From the NCBI RefSeq assembly GCF_021655075.1, contig NZ_PPXX01000054.1, forward strand, positions 1-64,000: a DNA stretch of 64,000 nt, given 5' to 3'. Both the position numbers and the translations under genes were made by a program. Under the pieces are notes generated by a model. It was not told the DNA's origin, did no database searches, and worked only from the letters and a program-made list of their open reading frames with translations. This DNA is from Clostridium sp. Cult2 (lineage in GTDB: Bacteria > Bacillota > Clostridia > Tissierellales > Tepidimicrobiaceae). Shown here in pieces: positions 53,301 to 61,976 of this stretch (position 1 is the stretch's first letter; each line of letters starts with the position of its first letter).

Positions 53301-54632
53301 TATTAATTTCAATCCTGTTGGAATAGTATCTTCTAATTTAGTATCTGAAGGAAGTTCCAAGTTATTGTTGTTTATTTCTATTGTCCAAGTAATCTTATCA
53401 TCGTCTCTATTTCCACTTTTATTAGGTACAAATCCACCATTTTTCTTGATAAAGTTTACTGTCGTCCCAACCGAATCCTCTGGCTCATTTGTTGGAGTAT
53501 TATCATCCCCATAGGTACCAGTTACCTTGTTCTTAAAAGTAATTTCATTCCCTTCATTTTCAGGCTTAAAAGCAGATAAATTTGGTTTTGTTTTAAATTT
53601 TATTGTATATCTAGTACCATCTTTTATTGGTTCTTTAAAATCATATGTTATTGTTTCATTTTCATATCTAAATTCACCCTTTGCTTCTGGTTCAATACTG
53701 AAGGTTCCTTCTATATAAGTCTGTCCTTCTTGTATTATATCTTTTATTTTTACATTACTTATTTCTCTACCTTCTGGTTGAGTTTTTGGATTAACGGTGA
53801 TAGTCCACTCTATTTCATTTTTATCATTATCATAATTACCTTTTTTAGTTAAAGTTACTTCTTCTGTCTCAACAATTTTTTCAAACTCAACTTTTTTTAT
53901 AATTGTTCCACCTGGAACTTCAAATTTGATCTCCTTATTCCCACCATTTTCTAGACTATCTTCAATTAGTTTGCCAGTTACCCTTGCCCAACCAGTTCTT
54001 CCCTCATCATATTCTTTATTAATTATAGGTAAAAATTGAATAGTCATAGTTCCATCTTCATCTATCTCAATTTCACCTAGTTTATTACCATCTATGTCAT
54101 GTAGCAAATCGATTGTCTTGTTTTCTGATATCTTTATTTCATCTGCAATCTTGAAAGTATAAATTTTATCTATATCCACATCTACATTATCACCAATTTC
54201 AAATTTAAATTCCATTGTTACATCTGCATCTAGTGGATAAGGTGGGCCTTTTATTTCTTCCCCATCTTTTTTGAAAACTAAGTTAATTTCTGTAAATTTA
54301 ACAGGATCTGTGTTTTCTACGTTAGTTAGGGATTTAAAATCATCAGTTAATCCACCTTGTGTTTCTATTTCGTTTTCTTCTTCAGTCATTTCCCCAGTTT
54401 CTAGCTCATCCGAATCTCCTAGTTCGGCCATTTCATCCTCAATCGGCTCTCCTGGTTCCCTTTCTGATGGTTCTTCTGTGGTTTCACCAAGTTCCTGCCC
54501 CTCTACTATCTCAGGCTCCACTAACTCCTCAGCCCATACCACATCCCCAATCATAGGCATCAACACCTGCAATAACATTATCATAACAACTAGCATACTT
54601 ATCCTATATTTAGTTGTATTTAAAAATTTCAA
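50400..54632 (-). CDS. LPXTG-anchored surface adhesin with collagen-binding-like and SpaA/CnaB repeats
   Basis: About 1410 residues. A long signal peptide ends near VVWA. An acidic Glu-rich segment follows (~40-95), then an N-terminal adhesin domain (~110-255). Five collagen-binding-type domains (~260-920) each start with K-G...Y-containing segments such as KEGIGYDRAEHKVYWTITIN. Four SpaA/CnaB domains (~940-1290) each start with a Lys strand (GSIKIVKTDKD) and end with the Asn strand needed for isopeptide bonds. A Pro/Glu/Asp linker follows, then LPKTG at ~1380, a membrane helix and FRRKTA. The start TTG 54632 lies behind GGGAGGAG; TTG 54659 also opens the frame. The protein is likely anchored by the adjacent sortase. 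Confidence 0.93.
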   Translation of the reverse strand: MKFLNTTKYRISMLVVMIMLLQVLMPMIGDVVWAEELVEPEIVEGQELGETTEEPSEREPGEPIEDEMAELGDSDELETGEMTEEENEIETQGGLTDDFKSLTNVENTDPVKFTEINLVFKKDGEEIKGPPYPLDADVTMEFKFEIGDNVDVDIDKIYTFKIADEIKISENKTIDLLHDIDGNKLGEIEIDEDGTMTIQFLPIINKEYDEGRTGWARVTGKLIEDSLENGGNKEIKFEVPGGTIIKKVEFEKIVETEEVTLTKKGNYDNDKNEIEWTITVNPKTQPEGREISNVKIKDIIQEGQTYIEGTFSIEPEAKGEFRYENETITYDFKEPIKDGTRYTIKFKTKPNLSAFKPENEGNEITFKNKVTGTYGDDNTPTNEPEDSVGTTVNFIKKNGGFVPNKSGNRDDDKITWTIEINNNNLELPSDTKLEDTIPTGLKLIESSIKLEPSEIQYNLTEEGNKFIIKFPKGLDKKLTITYDTRIVDIEAYEPDKTKTYINKATLSWGNENLAESEEGVSLPRTVISKEGIGYDRAEHKVYWTITINENKLDIQNPVVTDILPDELEYVSHTVDKDTWQFEEKGQNLKFSYDGEINDTYTINLVTKIKDEYKHLYGANNNETFKNTVKINGNNINERETGGDQSYISKVIEKTGTGYNYLTREAFWKIVVNENKMKINNAVVVDEILGEFHKFDGELKIGNTASTEGEGVNQYKLEGNKLTINLGNIEDVVTITFKTKIPEDKVHDFLKTNGDKKLENKATLTGDQIKESGESWTGENIIKNTIVGKEGIYQRHNDYIDWEVTINTNQLELIDVKLTDKLQDKLILDTTTVKLYKLIVDDKGKYTPVEDESPIGTKYDVDTNTVEFSLGDIKDAYILKFTTDIDGESISDESFKNEIMLKGTAVEQSHTSKAISIYFDNAAAGGTGSKTRGSIKIVKTDKDTNEKLSNIKFELLDKDKKSLSPAVIGETDENGEILFDDLRMGTYYIREIETPTEYYLIEDTEVELKKGVDTKHIKVDIKNEKIKGNIEFTKYGEDDDILEGAEFTLYHESDKELESPVQVAISNNKGEVKFVDVEYGEYIIIETDPPEGYNPIEPVEVSITTHGETIKINGGSISNTRIRGDFELLKVDRYTNKPLKNAKIAVYTEKDELVEEKTTDETGIIRFENLVYGKYYFKETQAPSGYVRNNEKHPFEIKEDKVVVKVTFENRRIPTDPEIPYEPPTPEGRIKIIKKALGSNELLQDAEFNILNSANRVVGTLKTNSKGEAISNYLPVGTYTIKEVKAPEGYMLNEEIIKKNITDGTTIELVIYNEEDKPEEPENPTEPTEPEDPTDPEDPTIDIDEDGNPKGGTDVDKEDDPTIGLDDNTPKGGLDVDKPTLPKTGENNNIIFYLIGLILIALGFAFRRKTA

Positions 54633-54896
54633 TTTATCTCCTCCCTTTTCAATTGTCAAGTTTCAAGTTATATTTAATTTTCTTGTCAATTTTTCTATAC
54701 AATTTGTATCTATAGTCATAATTTGCCTATTTTTTATAGTATCAAATCTTATTAATTACCTCTTCTTGTTTTTTGTTTTAATAGTCATTGTTTTTTGCTG
54801 GATTTGAAAATTTTTTCCAAGTTAACTCCAACTGCCTCTAAAAATTACATTATATAAACAACAAAAAAACTACAGATACCTGATAATATCCATAGC

Positions 54897-57458
54897 TTAC
54901 ACTCTCTTCTCCAATATCACCATCTCCACTCCATGAACTGGCACTTGAAATACTGTTCTATATTCTCCATCTAACTCCACATATTCTACTACCATTTCTG
55001 GCTTAGCTTTTCCCTTCAAATATTCTATCTCTTCCATTGACATATTTTCTGGTGCACCCATTTTAATCCACTCATCAAATACAGAGCCCTTTCCTCTATT
55101 TAGTTTATAATTGGTTATTTTATAATCTCCCATAACACCCTTTATATTAAATTCTATTTCCTTAATCTCTTTGTTCTCATAAATCAAATATCTCTCCTTA
55201 TGATTTATATGGGAAGTGTCTCCAGATAAAAACAAATCGTCGAAATAAGCATAATTATATGCTAATATCTGAATATCCTTACCAGATTTAGTTATTATAT
55301 AATCCTCTCCTTGTCCAATAACCCTATCCCCTAATTTAGATAATAGATAATAGGCATAATAAGATGATTTTTTTAGTCCATCTTTATTTATTAGACCAAA
55401 TCCTCCATGAAAATGTGACATTCCCAACTTATGCTCTTCAAATATATCAGTAAAGGTCCAGTATCCTAAGGAATTAACCGTATTAATAGAATCTAATACA
55501 TTTTTTATGATAAAGGTTGCTACATAGGATGTATCGTGAATAAGATTACCAAAATAAGAGGAGGCATTCCATTCTGTAATATGGATTTCTGGTTTCCCCT
55601 TTAGATTTGTTTCTACTATATTATTAATTCTGTTAATGGTATTGAAAGTATGATTTCTATCATGGTATATTTTCTTAACAAGTGGTATGATATCAACCAC
55701 ATCCATGCCTTTTTCAAAGTAGGAGGGAAGTTTTTCTAGTGCTTCCTGGCATACATATTCTGGATATATATGAGCCGATAAAAAATCTAGGGGAACTTTA
55801 TTCCTATTACAAAATACTAAAAAATCTTCCAGCCAGTCGCTATCTAATATAGCCCCATGGGTTATGGCAGGCCCTCCTACTTTTAAGTTTCCAGATATTG
55901 ACTTAATAGCCAATGCAGTTTCTCGATAGAATTCAAAATACTCCTCCTTACTTCCTGCCCAAAAAACATATTCATATTCTGGTTCGTTCCATACTTCAAA
56001 ATACCAAGTTTCCACTTCTTTTAGGCCGTATCTATTTATACAATGCTTTATAAATTCTTCCACCAAATCCGTCCAAAGTTTTATATCTTTAGGAGGGGAA
56101 ATATTTCCCTTCCACCAAAATACTGTTTCATCAGAACGTTTTAATTCATCTGGCATAAAACCAAATTCTACAAAGGGTTTAATGTTGACCTCCATAAAAA
56201 AATCGAATAATTCATCTACATAAGACCAGTTATACTCTACATTACCTTTCTTAGAAAGGTTATATACCATCATCTCATCCATAAATATGCCATGAAATCT
56301 AATATAATTAAATCCAATTTCTTTTTGTAATTCTTTTAACTGAGCTTGCCAATTACTCCTTAAACCTTCTGCTGCCCTGCTAAATGTAATAAGTTCTCGC
56401 CAATAATGTTCTAAATTTTGACCTTCATCCCCTCCATTTACCAAAATATACTCTACATTACCTATAGCATTATAATCATTTTCAACTTGTACCTCTGTAG
56501 GCTTTAGATAGGTAAATAGTTTTCTTAATGCTGTTGTTCTATCTACATCTAAATAAGTTTTACTTTTGTTAATAGCTTTATCTTTGGTGAAATTATTATG
56601 ATTTTCAAGTATAGTCTTGGAGTTTTTTCTGTATTCTGTGGGAGAGCAATTATATGTTTCTTTAAAAATCCTGTTGAAAGAATTTACGTTAGAAAAACCA
56701 CTAGTATGGGATATATCTATTATAGTTTTATCTGTATTTATCAACATATCTACTGCATTAAATAATCTTACACTATTGATATATTCTTGAAAAGATATGC
56801 CCATTTTATCCTTTATAAAATGAGATAAATAATAATAATTAACATGTTCTTTCTCTGCAATCTCTTTTAAAGTTATCTTTCTAAATATATTTTTATTTAC
56901 ATACTCTATTATGCGCTGAAGTCTAACAAGATCTTCATCTCTTAATTCTTCTGCTTCATCACCTATTATGGAATAATCGAAGTTAGTTAAAAGATGTTTT
57001 CCCAATAAATATAGATAGTTCCCTATTGCAAATTGGTATCCTTTATTCTTTTTATTTAATTTCCAAACTATCTTTGCAATATAGTGCCTGATTATATCAA
57101 ACCTTTCCTGTTCTTGACCATAAGTAAAGGATTTACAATCAAAAGTTATCTTATTAAACTGAGGATAAAAATAGTTGTAAAGCTCTGGATCTATCTGGAT
57201 AGCCAATAATACATTATTATCCTTAGTCCTTCTTGTACTATGTAATTCATTACAATTTACTAATATTAAATCATTCTCTTTTAGATAATAGGTTTCTTCT
57301 CCTACTCTAACATTAACACTGCCTTCTAGGATTAATAGTATTTCTATTTCCTTATGCCAATGCATCTGAAATCCATCAATACTATGGATTATCACATTTA
57401 TCGGCAAATTTTCATGTCCCTGTATTATTTCATATTGATACTCCTTAAAACTCCTCAT
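54897..57458 (-). CDS. AraC-type regulator fused to a GH39 glycoside hydrolase
   Basis: 853 residues in one frame. Residues ~10-110 form a cupin sensor (MHWHKEIEILLILEGSVNV). Residues ~185-280 are an AraC double helix-turn-helix (ITLKEIAEKEHVNYYYLSHF, SGFSNVNSFNRIFK). Residues ~320-853 form a GH39 beta-xylosidase-like barrel with acid/base Glu492 in EVWNEPE and nucleophile Glu629 in HITEWN. No signal peptide is present, so both parts act in the cytoplasm. ATG 57458 has GGGGGG five bases upstream. No sugar transporter is adjacent. The enzyme could hydrolyse a signal sugar that the cupin also senses. Confidence 0.9.
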   Translation of the reverse strand: MRSFKEYQYEIIQGHENLPINVIIHSIDGFQMHWHKEIEILLILEGSVNVRVGEETYYLKENDLILVNCNELHSTRRTKDNNVLLAIQIDPELYNYFYPQFNKITFDCKSFTYGQEQERFDIIRHYIAKIVWKLNKKNKGYQFAIGNYLYLLGKHLLTNFDYSIIGDEAEELRDEDLVRLQRIIEYVNKNIFRKITLKEIAEKEHVNYYYLSHFIKDKMGISFQEYINSVRLFNAVDMLINTDKTIIDISHTSGFSNVNSFNRIFKETYNCSPTEYRKNSKTILENHNNFTKDKAINKSKTYLDVDRTTALRKLFTYLKPTEVQVENDYNAIGNVEYILVNGGDEGQNLEHYWRELITFSRAAEGLRSNWQAQLKELQKEIGFNYIRFHGIFMDEMMVYNLSKKGNVEYNWSYVDELFDFFMEVNIKPFVEFGFMPDELKRSDETVFWWKGNISPPKDIKLWTDLVEEFIKHCINRYGLKEVETWYFEVWNEPEYEYVFWAGSKEEYFEFYRETALAIKSISGNLKVGGPAITHGAILDSDWLEDFLVFCNRNKVPLDFLSAHIYPEYVCQEALEKLPSYFEKGMDVVDIIPLVKKIYHDRNHTFNTINRINNIVETNLKGKPEIHITEWNASSYFGNLIHDTSYVATFIIKNVLDSINTVNSLGYWTFTDIFEEHKLGMSHFHGGFGLINKDGLKKSSYYAYYLLSKLGDRVIGQGEDYIITKSGKDIQILAYNYAYFDDLFLSGDTSHINHKERYLIYENKEIKEIEFNIKGVMGDYKITNYKLNRGKGSVFDEWIKMGAPENMSMEEIEYLKGKAKPEMVVEYVELDGEYRTVFQVPVHGVEMVILEKRV

Positions 57459-57574
57459 ATGGTCCCCCCTAGTTTTTGTCCTTAGTGTCAAATATAAAGA
57501 TACATATGGACACTGGAACTTTAATTTTTAAGTATTCTATATATTTTTTACTAATTTACATTCTACTATATTAG

Positions 57575-57607
57575 TTTAAAAGCTACTATTTACTAGTAGC
57601 TTTTAAA
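57575..57607 (-). terminator. possible terminator of the MATE-DUF1893 genes
   Basis: Perfect 14-bp stem with core AAAAGCTACTA/TAGTAGCTTTT and a five-base loop, overlapping the DUF1893 stop. No good T-run follows on the minus strand, so function is uncertain. Confidence 0.4.
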
Positions 57608-58011
57608 AAGTCCTTGATTCTATCTAAAAGTTCTTCTGTATTTTCAACCTGAACTGTTATCTTTTCAATAGGGCACATATCCGTTCCATCCCAGTTTTTG
57701 ATATAGGTACAAGTTTTGTAATAACTATATACTATATTGCTTTCTTCTAATGTCTCTATAGCAGTATCCGATAATAGTTTCCCGTATATTTCTTTTACTC
57801 CTATATATTTGTATAACATAGCTGCTCCTTTTCCTATCACTCTATCGGCAATAGAAGATTCCCTTCCTATATCTGCCATTTCAGTAGCTAAAGTATAGAT
57901 AGGTTTTATGCCTTTATCATAGCTTTTATATATTAATCTGCCATCTTTTACTACTGCTAAACATAAATTTTCTTCTTCTAGATATTTTTTAGCTATTTCT
58001 ATATCCTTCAT
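57586..58011 (-). CDS. DUF1893 domain protein
   Basis: About 141 residues, DUF1893 (PF08973), a cytidine-deaminase-like fold known from Thermotoga TM1506. KDIEIAKKYLEEENLCLAVV, RESSIADRVIGKGAAMLY and ALLSDTAIETLE-like segments are typical. A Cys pair region (KTCTYIKNWDGTDMCPIEK) lies near the C-terminus. Biochemical function is unknown. ATG 58011 gives the family start. It overlaps the end of the MATE gene, so the two are probably coupled. Confidence 0.88.
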   Translation of the reverse strand: MKDIEIAKKYLEEENLCLAVVKDGRLIYKSYDKGIKPIYTLATEMADIGRESSIADRVIGKGAAMLYKYIGVKEIYGKLLSDTAIETLEESNIVYSYYKTCTYIKNWDGTDMCPIEKITVQVENTEELLDRIKDFLKATSK

Positions 58012-59386
58012 TTTCCTCAACTCCAATTAAAGATTCGCTCTTATATATATCCTTCTTCTTAAAGATTATTACACCACAAATAAACCTAAATAATAAATCT
58101 AATCCTAATGCAATCCAAATAAAAGTAATGCTGGTTTTAAACACAAAAGCTCCTAATAATGAAAGAGGTACCCTTATTAACCACAAACCTAACATAGCTA
58201 CTATCATGGGTATTTTAGAATAGCCTGCACCTCTCATGGCACCGTTAATAACCCCATTTATATTCTGAGGTATTTGAACCAGACCCATTACGAATAAATA
58301 CATAGCTCCTATTTTAATAATTTCACCATCATTAGTTAGGAGTCTCATAACCTGTTTTGGAAAGAAAATTAATACTCCTCCAGTAAATATGGTTAAGATA
58401 CTAGTCCATTTAATTAACTGGTGGATATATTTTTCCCCTTGTTCTCTATTTTGAGATCCTATAGAATGTCCAATAAAAGTAGTTGCTGCTACCCCAAATC
58501 CTGCTGCTGGCATATAGGAAATAGCTTCTGCTTGTAATCCTAACTGATAGGCTGCATAGGCAATTTCTCCATAGGTAAGGATAGCCTTTGTCATAAGAAT
58601 GGCAGCCCCTTCCCAGAATATAGTTTCAAAGGAAGTAGGTAGACCTACTTTATATATAGGCAAAACTTCTTTCAATTGAATTTTAAAGGCTAATTTATCT
58701 CCTATTGTAGTTAATGTACCTTCTTTTCCAAATAACACCTTTAATCCTAATATTGCAGCAGTAAATTGAGCAATTAATAATCCAAAGGCAGCCCCTCTTA
58801 GCCCTATAGGATTAATACCCAGTTTTCCAAATATTAATATATAACTAAAAGTAATATTTACAAAATTCATTATTAAAGCTATCTTCATAGGAATTTTTGC
58901 ATTCCCCATACCCTGTAAAGTTCCAGCTACTATTAAAACTACAGTAATAAATGGTAATCCCCAGGAAATAGTCCTAAGATACAACACCCCATTAGCTAAT
59001 AATTCTTTACTAGGGTTAAATATCTTCAATAAAGTTTCAGCATTCCAAAATAATAGTTGTTGTAACACCGCCACCAACAACACCGAAAAAAACAAGGTCT
59101 GGGTTACAATCTTTTTTAACTTAATATAGTTATTAGCACCATGGGCTTGAGCAACAAATACGGATACACCTGTTGATACTCCTTTAAATATAGCCCATAT
59201 CATATTGAAGATAATATTGCTCATTCCTAGAGCTCCAACAGCTAAAGGATTAATCCTACCTATCATAGCCATAGAAACAATTCCCGCTGTCATCTGTAGA
59301 ATATTTTCAAGGGTAATAGGAAGAATCATGGATAGTATTTTTTTTCTTATTATTATATTTTCTCTATTTTCTTCATTTATTCTCAT
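57989..59386 (-). CDS. MATE family efflux transporter
   Basis: 465 residues with 12 membrane helices in two MATE halves. ILPITLENILQMTAGIVSMAMIGRI and the second-half PTSFETIFWEGAAILMTKAIL are characteristic. It exports organic cations or drugs by Na+ or H+ antiport. A good promoter lies about 50 bases upstream. The C-terminus overlaps the DUF1893 gene by 23 bases. Substrate unknown. Confidence 0.92.
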   Translation of the reverse strand: MRINEENRENIIIRKKILSMILPITLENILQMTAGIVSMAMIGRINPLAVGALGMSNIIFNMIWAIFKGVSTGVSVFVAQAHGANNYIKLKKIVTQTLFFSVLLVAVLQQLLFWNAETLLKIFNPSKELLANGVLYLRTISWGLPFITVVLIVAGTLQGMGNAKIPMKIALIMNFVNITFSYILIFGKLGINPIGLRGAAFGLLIAQFTAAILGLKVLFGKEGTLTTIGDKLAFKIQLKEVLPIYKVGLPTSFETIFWEGAAILMTKAILTYGEIAYAAYQLGLQAEAISYMPAAGFGVAATTFIGHSIGSQNREQGEKYIHQLIKWTSILTIFTGGVLIFFPKQVMRLLTNDGEIIKIGAMYLFVMGLVQIPQNINGVINGAMRGAGYSKIPMIVAMLGLWLIRVPLSLLGAFVFKTSITFIWIALGLDLLFRFICGVIIFKKKDIYKSESLIGVEENEGYRNS

Positions 59387-59436
59387 TTCTTTTATTTCCT
59401 CTGATATTGATATTATTATATAATAGATAGAAGTTT

Positions 59437-59465
59437 ATTATATAAATAAAGCTCCTTAAAATCAA
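59437..59465 (-). promoter_or_regulatory. sigma-A promoter of the MATE-DUF1893 genes
   Basis: Minus strand TTGATT (59465-59460), 17-base spacer, TATAAT (59442-59437). Confidence 0.6.
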
Positions 59466-59480
59466 TGAATTTATTAAATC

Positions 59481-60278
59481 TTATAATAGAAATCTTGTAG
59501 CTCTAACTACTTCCATTAAATCTTTTGTTTTAAAACTAATTCTTTTAGAATCAATTTGCGCTACTCCTTTATAATTCATAGCCCTTAGAGCCTCTGAATG
59601 TTGATTATACTTTATTTCCAATTGAAATTCCTTTGGTAATTCTATCCTATATAGGGAAAAATCCTTACTTAAACTTTCCTCTACTCCACCTCTTATAAGT
59701 TCTAAAGCCAATTGTGGATGTATGTTTATGGTAGAATTGCCTCTCCCCTCTTTTACAGGTATGGTTACTATATTTCTATTGGTTTTTTTTACTTCATCAC
59801 ATAATCCTAAATCCCCACTTAAAAATACTACAGGTACTTTTAAATAAGTAGCCATATATGAATGAAGAAGAAACTCTGATAAGTATTCCCCGTTAAGTTT
59901 AATATAATCAATACTTGTATTCATAGTATGGGATAAAGGATTAGTATTTGTTCCACCAGCAGAATGATAACCTATAAACAATAGTGCATCAAAGGTTTCA
60001 TCAAGCTCTTGCACCATAGAATACATATGTCCACTCCATCCCCTTATGAGTTTAGTGTTTTTAGGTAATAGATTATGATCTATATTCCTTCCGCTATCAT
60101 GAGCATCCTTAACCCATATTTCATCTACTCCTGCATTTATAGCGCCTTCGCAAGCAGCCTTTACTTCTAATGTCATTTGATGTGCAAACTCCTTATGGTC
60201 TGTTTCAGGTTTTTCTGTTTCATTCCAGTGGGTAACCCCAGTAATCCCTTCAATATCAGCACTTATATATATCTTCAT
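59481..60278 (-). CDS. M55 family D-aminopeptidase, DppA-like
   Basis: 265 residues of the M55 family. ISADIEGITGVTHW supplies Asp and Glu zinc ligands at the N-terminus. VKDAHDSGRNI and FIGYHSAGG supply the His ligands. B. subtilis DppA cleaves D-Ala-containing peptides, probably from peptidoglycan turnover. AAGGGGG precedes the ATG. No dpp transporter genes follow; a MATE gene with its own promoter comes next. Confidence 0.92.
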   Translation of the reverse strand: MKIYISADIEGITGVTHWNETEKPETDHKEFAHQMTLEVKAACEGAINAGVDEIWVKDAHDSGRNIDHNLLPKNTKLIRGWSGHMYSMVQELDETFDALLFIGYHSAGGTNTNPLSHTMNTSIDYIKLNGEYLSEFLLHSYMATYLKVPVVFLSGDLGLCDEVKKTNRNIVTIPVKEGRGNSTINIHPQLALELIRGGVEESLSKDFSLYRIELPKEFQLEIKYNQHSEALRAMNYKGVAQIDSKRISFKTKDLMEVVRATRFLL

Positions 60279-60450
60279 AAAACATGCCCCCTTGTATAAA
60301 TTATATATTCATTATAACAGTATTTCATAATAATATATATTTATTAACGTATTTTGTTTAATATTTTAATGATATTGCTAAATTATAGAAAATATATTAG
60401 TATATATATATATCTTTTAAGGTACCCAATTATTTTCGAGGGGGAATAAG

Positions 60451-61824
60451 ATGAATAATATAGAAAATAACGAACTATTAACAGGTGATTTAAGAAAGAA
60501 CCTGCTTAAAATTTCCATACCTACTATGCTTGGTTTTGTATTGCAAGCCGTATATGACATGGTAGATATGATATGGATTGGTCGAATATCAGCTTCTGCA
60601 GTAGCAGGAGTTACTATTTTTTCCACTGTGTTTTGGCTAGTTTCAGTCCTAAATGAAATTATAGGTACTAGCTCCATTTCTTTAATTACACAAGGTTATG
60701 GAAGAAAAGATGTTCAGCGTACTAGGAAGGTGGTAGAACAAACTTTAACCTTTAAGGCCTTAGTCGCCATTCTATCAGCAATTATTATTTCAATAATATT
60801 AAAACCATTATTGTCATTTTTCTCTACAGATGAGGTTGTCATTAAAGCTGCCCTGGACTATGGTTATATAAGAATGTTTTTCCTTCCCATAATGTTTTCT
60901 TCCTATTCAGTAAATACTGCATTAAGATGTTTGGGAGACGCTAAAACTCCTATGAAAATAATGGTTATATCTTCAATAACTAACATTGTTTTAGACCCTA
61001 TATTCATGTTTGATAAGATTCCAGGGACCAATATTCCAGGCTTTAACATGGGAGTTTTTGGTGCAGCTTTAGCTACGGTTATTTCTACGGTAATAGCCTT
61101 CTCCTTAGGTTTTTATATATTGCTTAAAGGAAACGATAAGCTAAAAATAACCTTTAAAGGATTGTTTCAATTGGATTGGGAAATCGATAAAAAGTTGTTA
61201 ACTATAGGATTACCAACTGGTGTAGAAGTTCTTATGAGAAATCTATCTAGTATTGCTACACTGAAATTTGTATCAATATATGGAACGAATACTGTAGCTG
61301 CCATGGGTATAGGTGGCAGGCTTTTTAGCTTTTCCTTTATGCCTATTATAGGTATAGTTATGGGATCAAGTACAATAGTAGGGCAAGCTTTAGGTGCAGA
61401 AGATGTTGATAAAGCAAAGGATACAGCAAAATTTGCTGCTTTAACTAATGTAGTAATGATGGGACTTCTATCAATTATATCCATATTGATACCAGACAAA
61501 ATAATGGCCATTTTTATAGAAGATCCAGAAGTTATTAAAATAGGCGTTCCTATGATAAGAATATTGATTCCCGCTCTAATATTGGCTGGATGGTCTATGG
61601 GATTAGGTTCTGTATTTACCGGTTCTGGCCATAATATACCTTATCTATTATCTAGTATTATCTCTAGATGGGGAGTGCAAGTTCCCATGCTTTTTATTAC
61701 TACAAAAATATTAAACCTTCCAGTTATCTATGTTTGGCTTAGCTTCTTAGCAGCTGAGATCGGAGAAATTATTGTAATATTAACCCATTATAAAAGAGGT
61801 AAATGGAAAACAAAAAGGGTATAA
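60451..61824 (+). CDS. MATE family efflux transporter (second copy)
   Basis: 457 residues, 12 helices. It starts LRKNLLKISIPTMLGFVLQAVYDMVDMIWIGRIS, the classic NorM/DinF-like MATE N-terminus, with a second half GLPTGVEVLMRNLSSIATL. It is only distantly similar to the MATE protein at 58-59.4 kb, so not a recent duplicate. GAGGGGG precedes the ATG. The 172-base upstream gap is AT-rich with no clear operator. Cargo unknown. Confidence 0.93.
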   Translation: MNNIENNELLTGDLRKNLLKISIPTMLGFVLQAVYDMVDMIWIGRISASAVAGVTIFSTVFWLVSVLNEIIGTSSISLITQGYGRKDVQRTRKVVEQTLTFKALVAILSAIIISIILKPLLSFFSTDEVVIKAALDYGYIRMFFLPIMFSSYSVNTALRCLGDAKTPMKIMVISSITNIVLDPIFMFDKIPGTNIPGFNMGVFGAALATVISTVIAFSLGFYILLKGNDKLKITFKGLFQLDWEIDKKLLTIGLPTGVEVLMRNLSSIATLKFVSIYGTNTVAAMGIGGRLFSFSFMPIIGIVMGSSTIVGQALGAEDVDKAKDTAKFAALTNVVMMGLLSIISILIPDKIMAIFIEDPEVIKIGVPMIRILIPALILAGWSMGLGSVFTGSGHNIPYLLSSIISRWGVQVPMLFITTKILNLPVIYVWLSFLAAEIGEIIVILTHYKRGKWKTKRV

Positions 61825-61880
61825 ATATGTTTACAATAGGAGACGAAAAAGCAAGAAAAAATTATAAGAAATAATATACT

Positions 61881-61921
61881 AAAAAAGCGCAATGTTTATA
61901 AATTACATTGCGCCTTTTTTA
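61881..61921. terminator. bidirectional terminator between MATE and MurE-like genes
   Basis: Perfect stem GCGCAATGT/ACATTGCGC with a nine-base loop, flanked by A6 on the left and T6 on the right. Outer arms AATATACT/AGTATATT extend it. Confidence 0.88.
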
Positions 61922-61976
61922 GTATATTAATGTATTTGGATTCTTTTGTATATGAAAGAGTTTCCCCTTCCTTTTA

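Noticed and set aside
50473-54807. Ser/Pro/Val-rich plus-strand ORFs opposite the adhesin gene
   Set aside because: They are mirror images of the repetitive adhesin coding sequence, lack RBSs and have low-complexity composition.
54660-54896. A second c-di-GMP riboswitch upstream of the adhesin gene
   Set aside because: No GGCAAA, GGGACGCAAA or GGTTACC-like core on the minus strand; the AT-rich gap shows no convincing promoter either.
60405-60417. Short TA dinucleotide tract upstream of the second MATE gene
   Set aside because: Only a few units in an AT-rich promoter region; no evidence of a functional repeat.
61825-61872. A 15-codon ORF starting ATGTTTACAATAGG after the second MATE gene
   Set aside because: No convincing SD, no domain or membrane signature, and too short to separate from chance.
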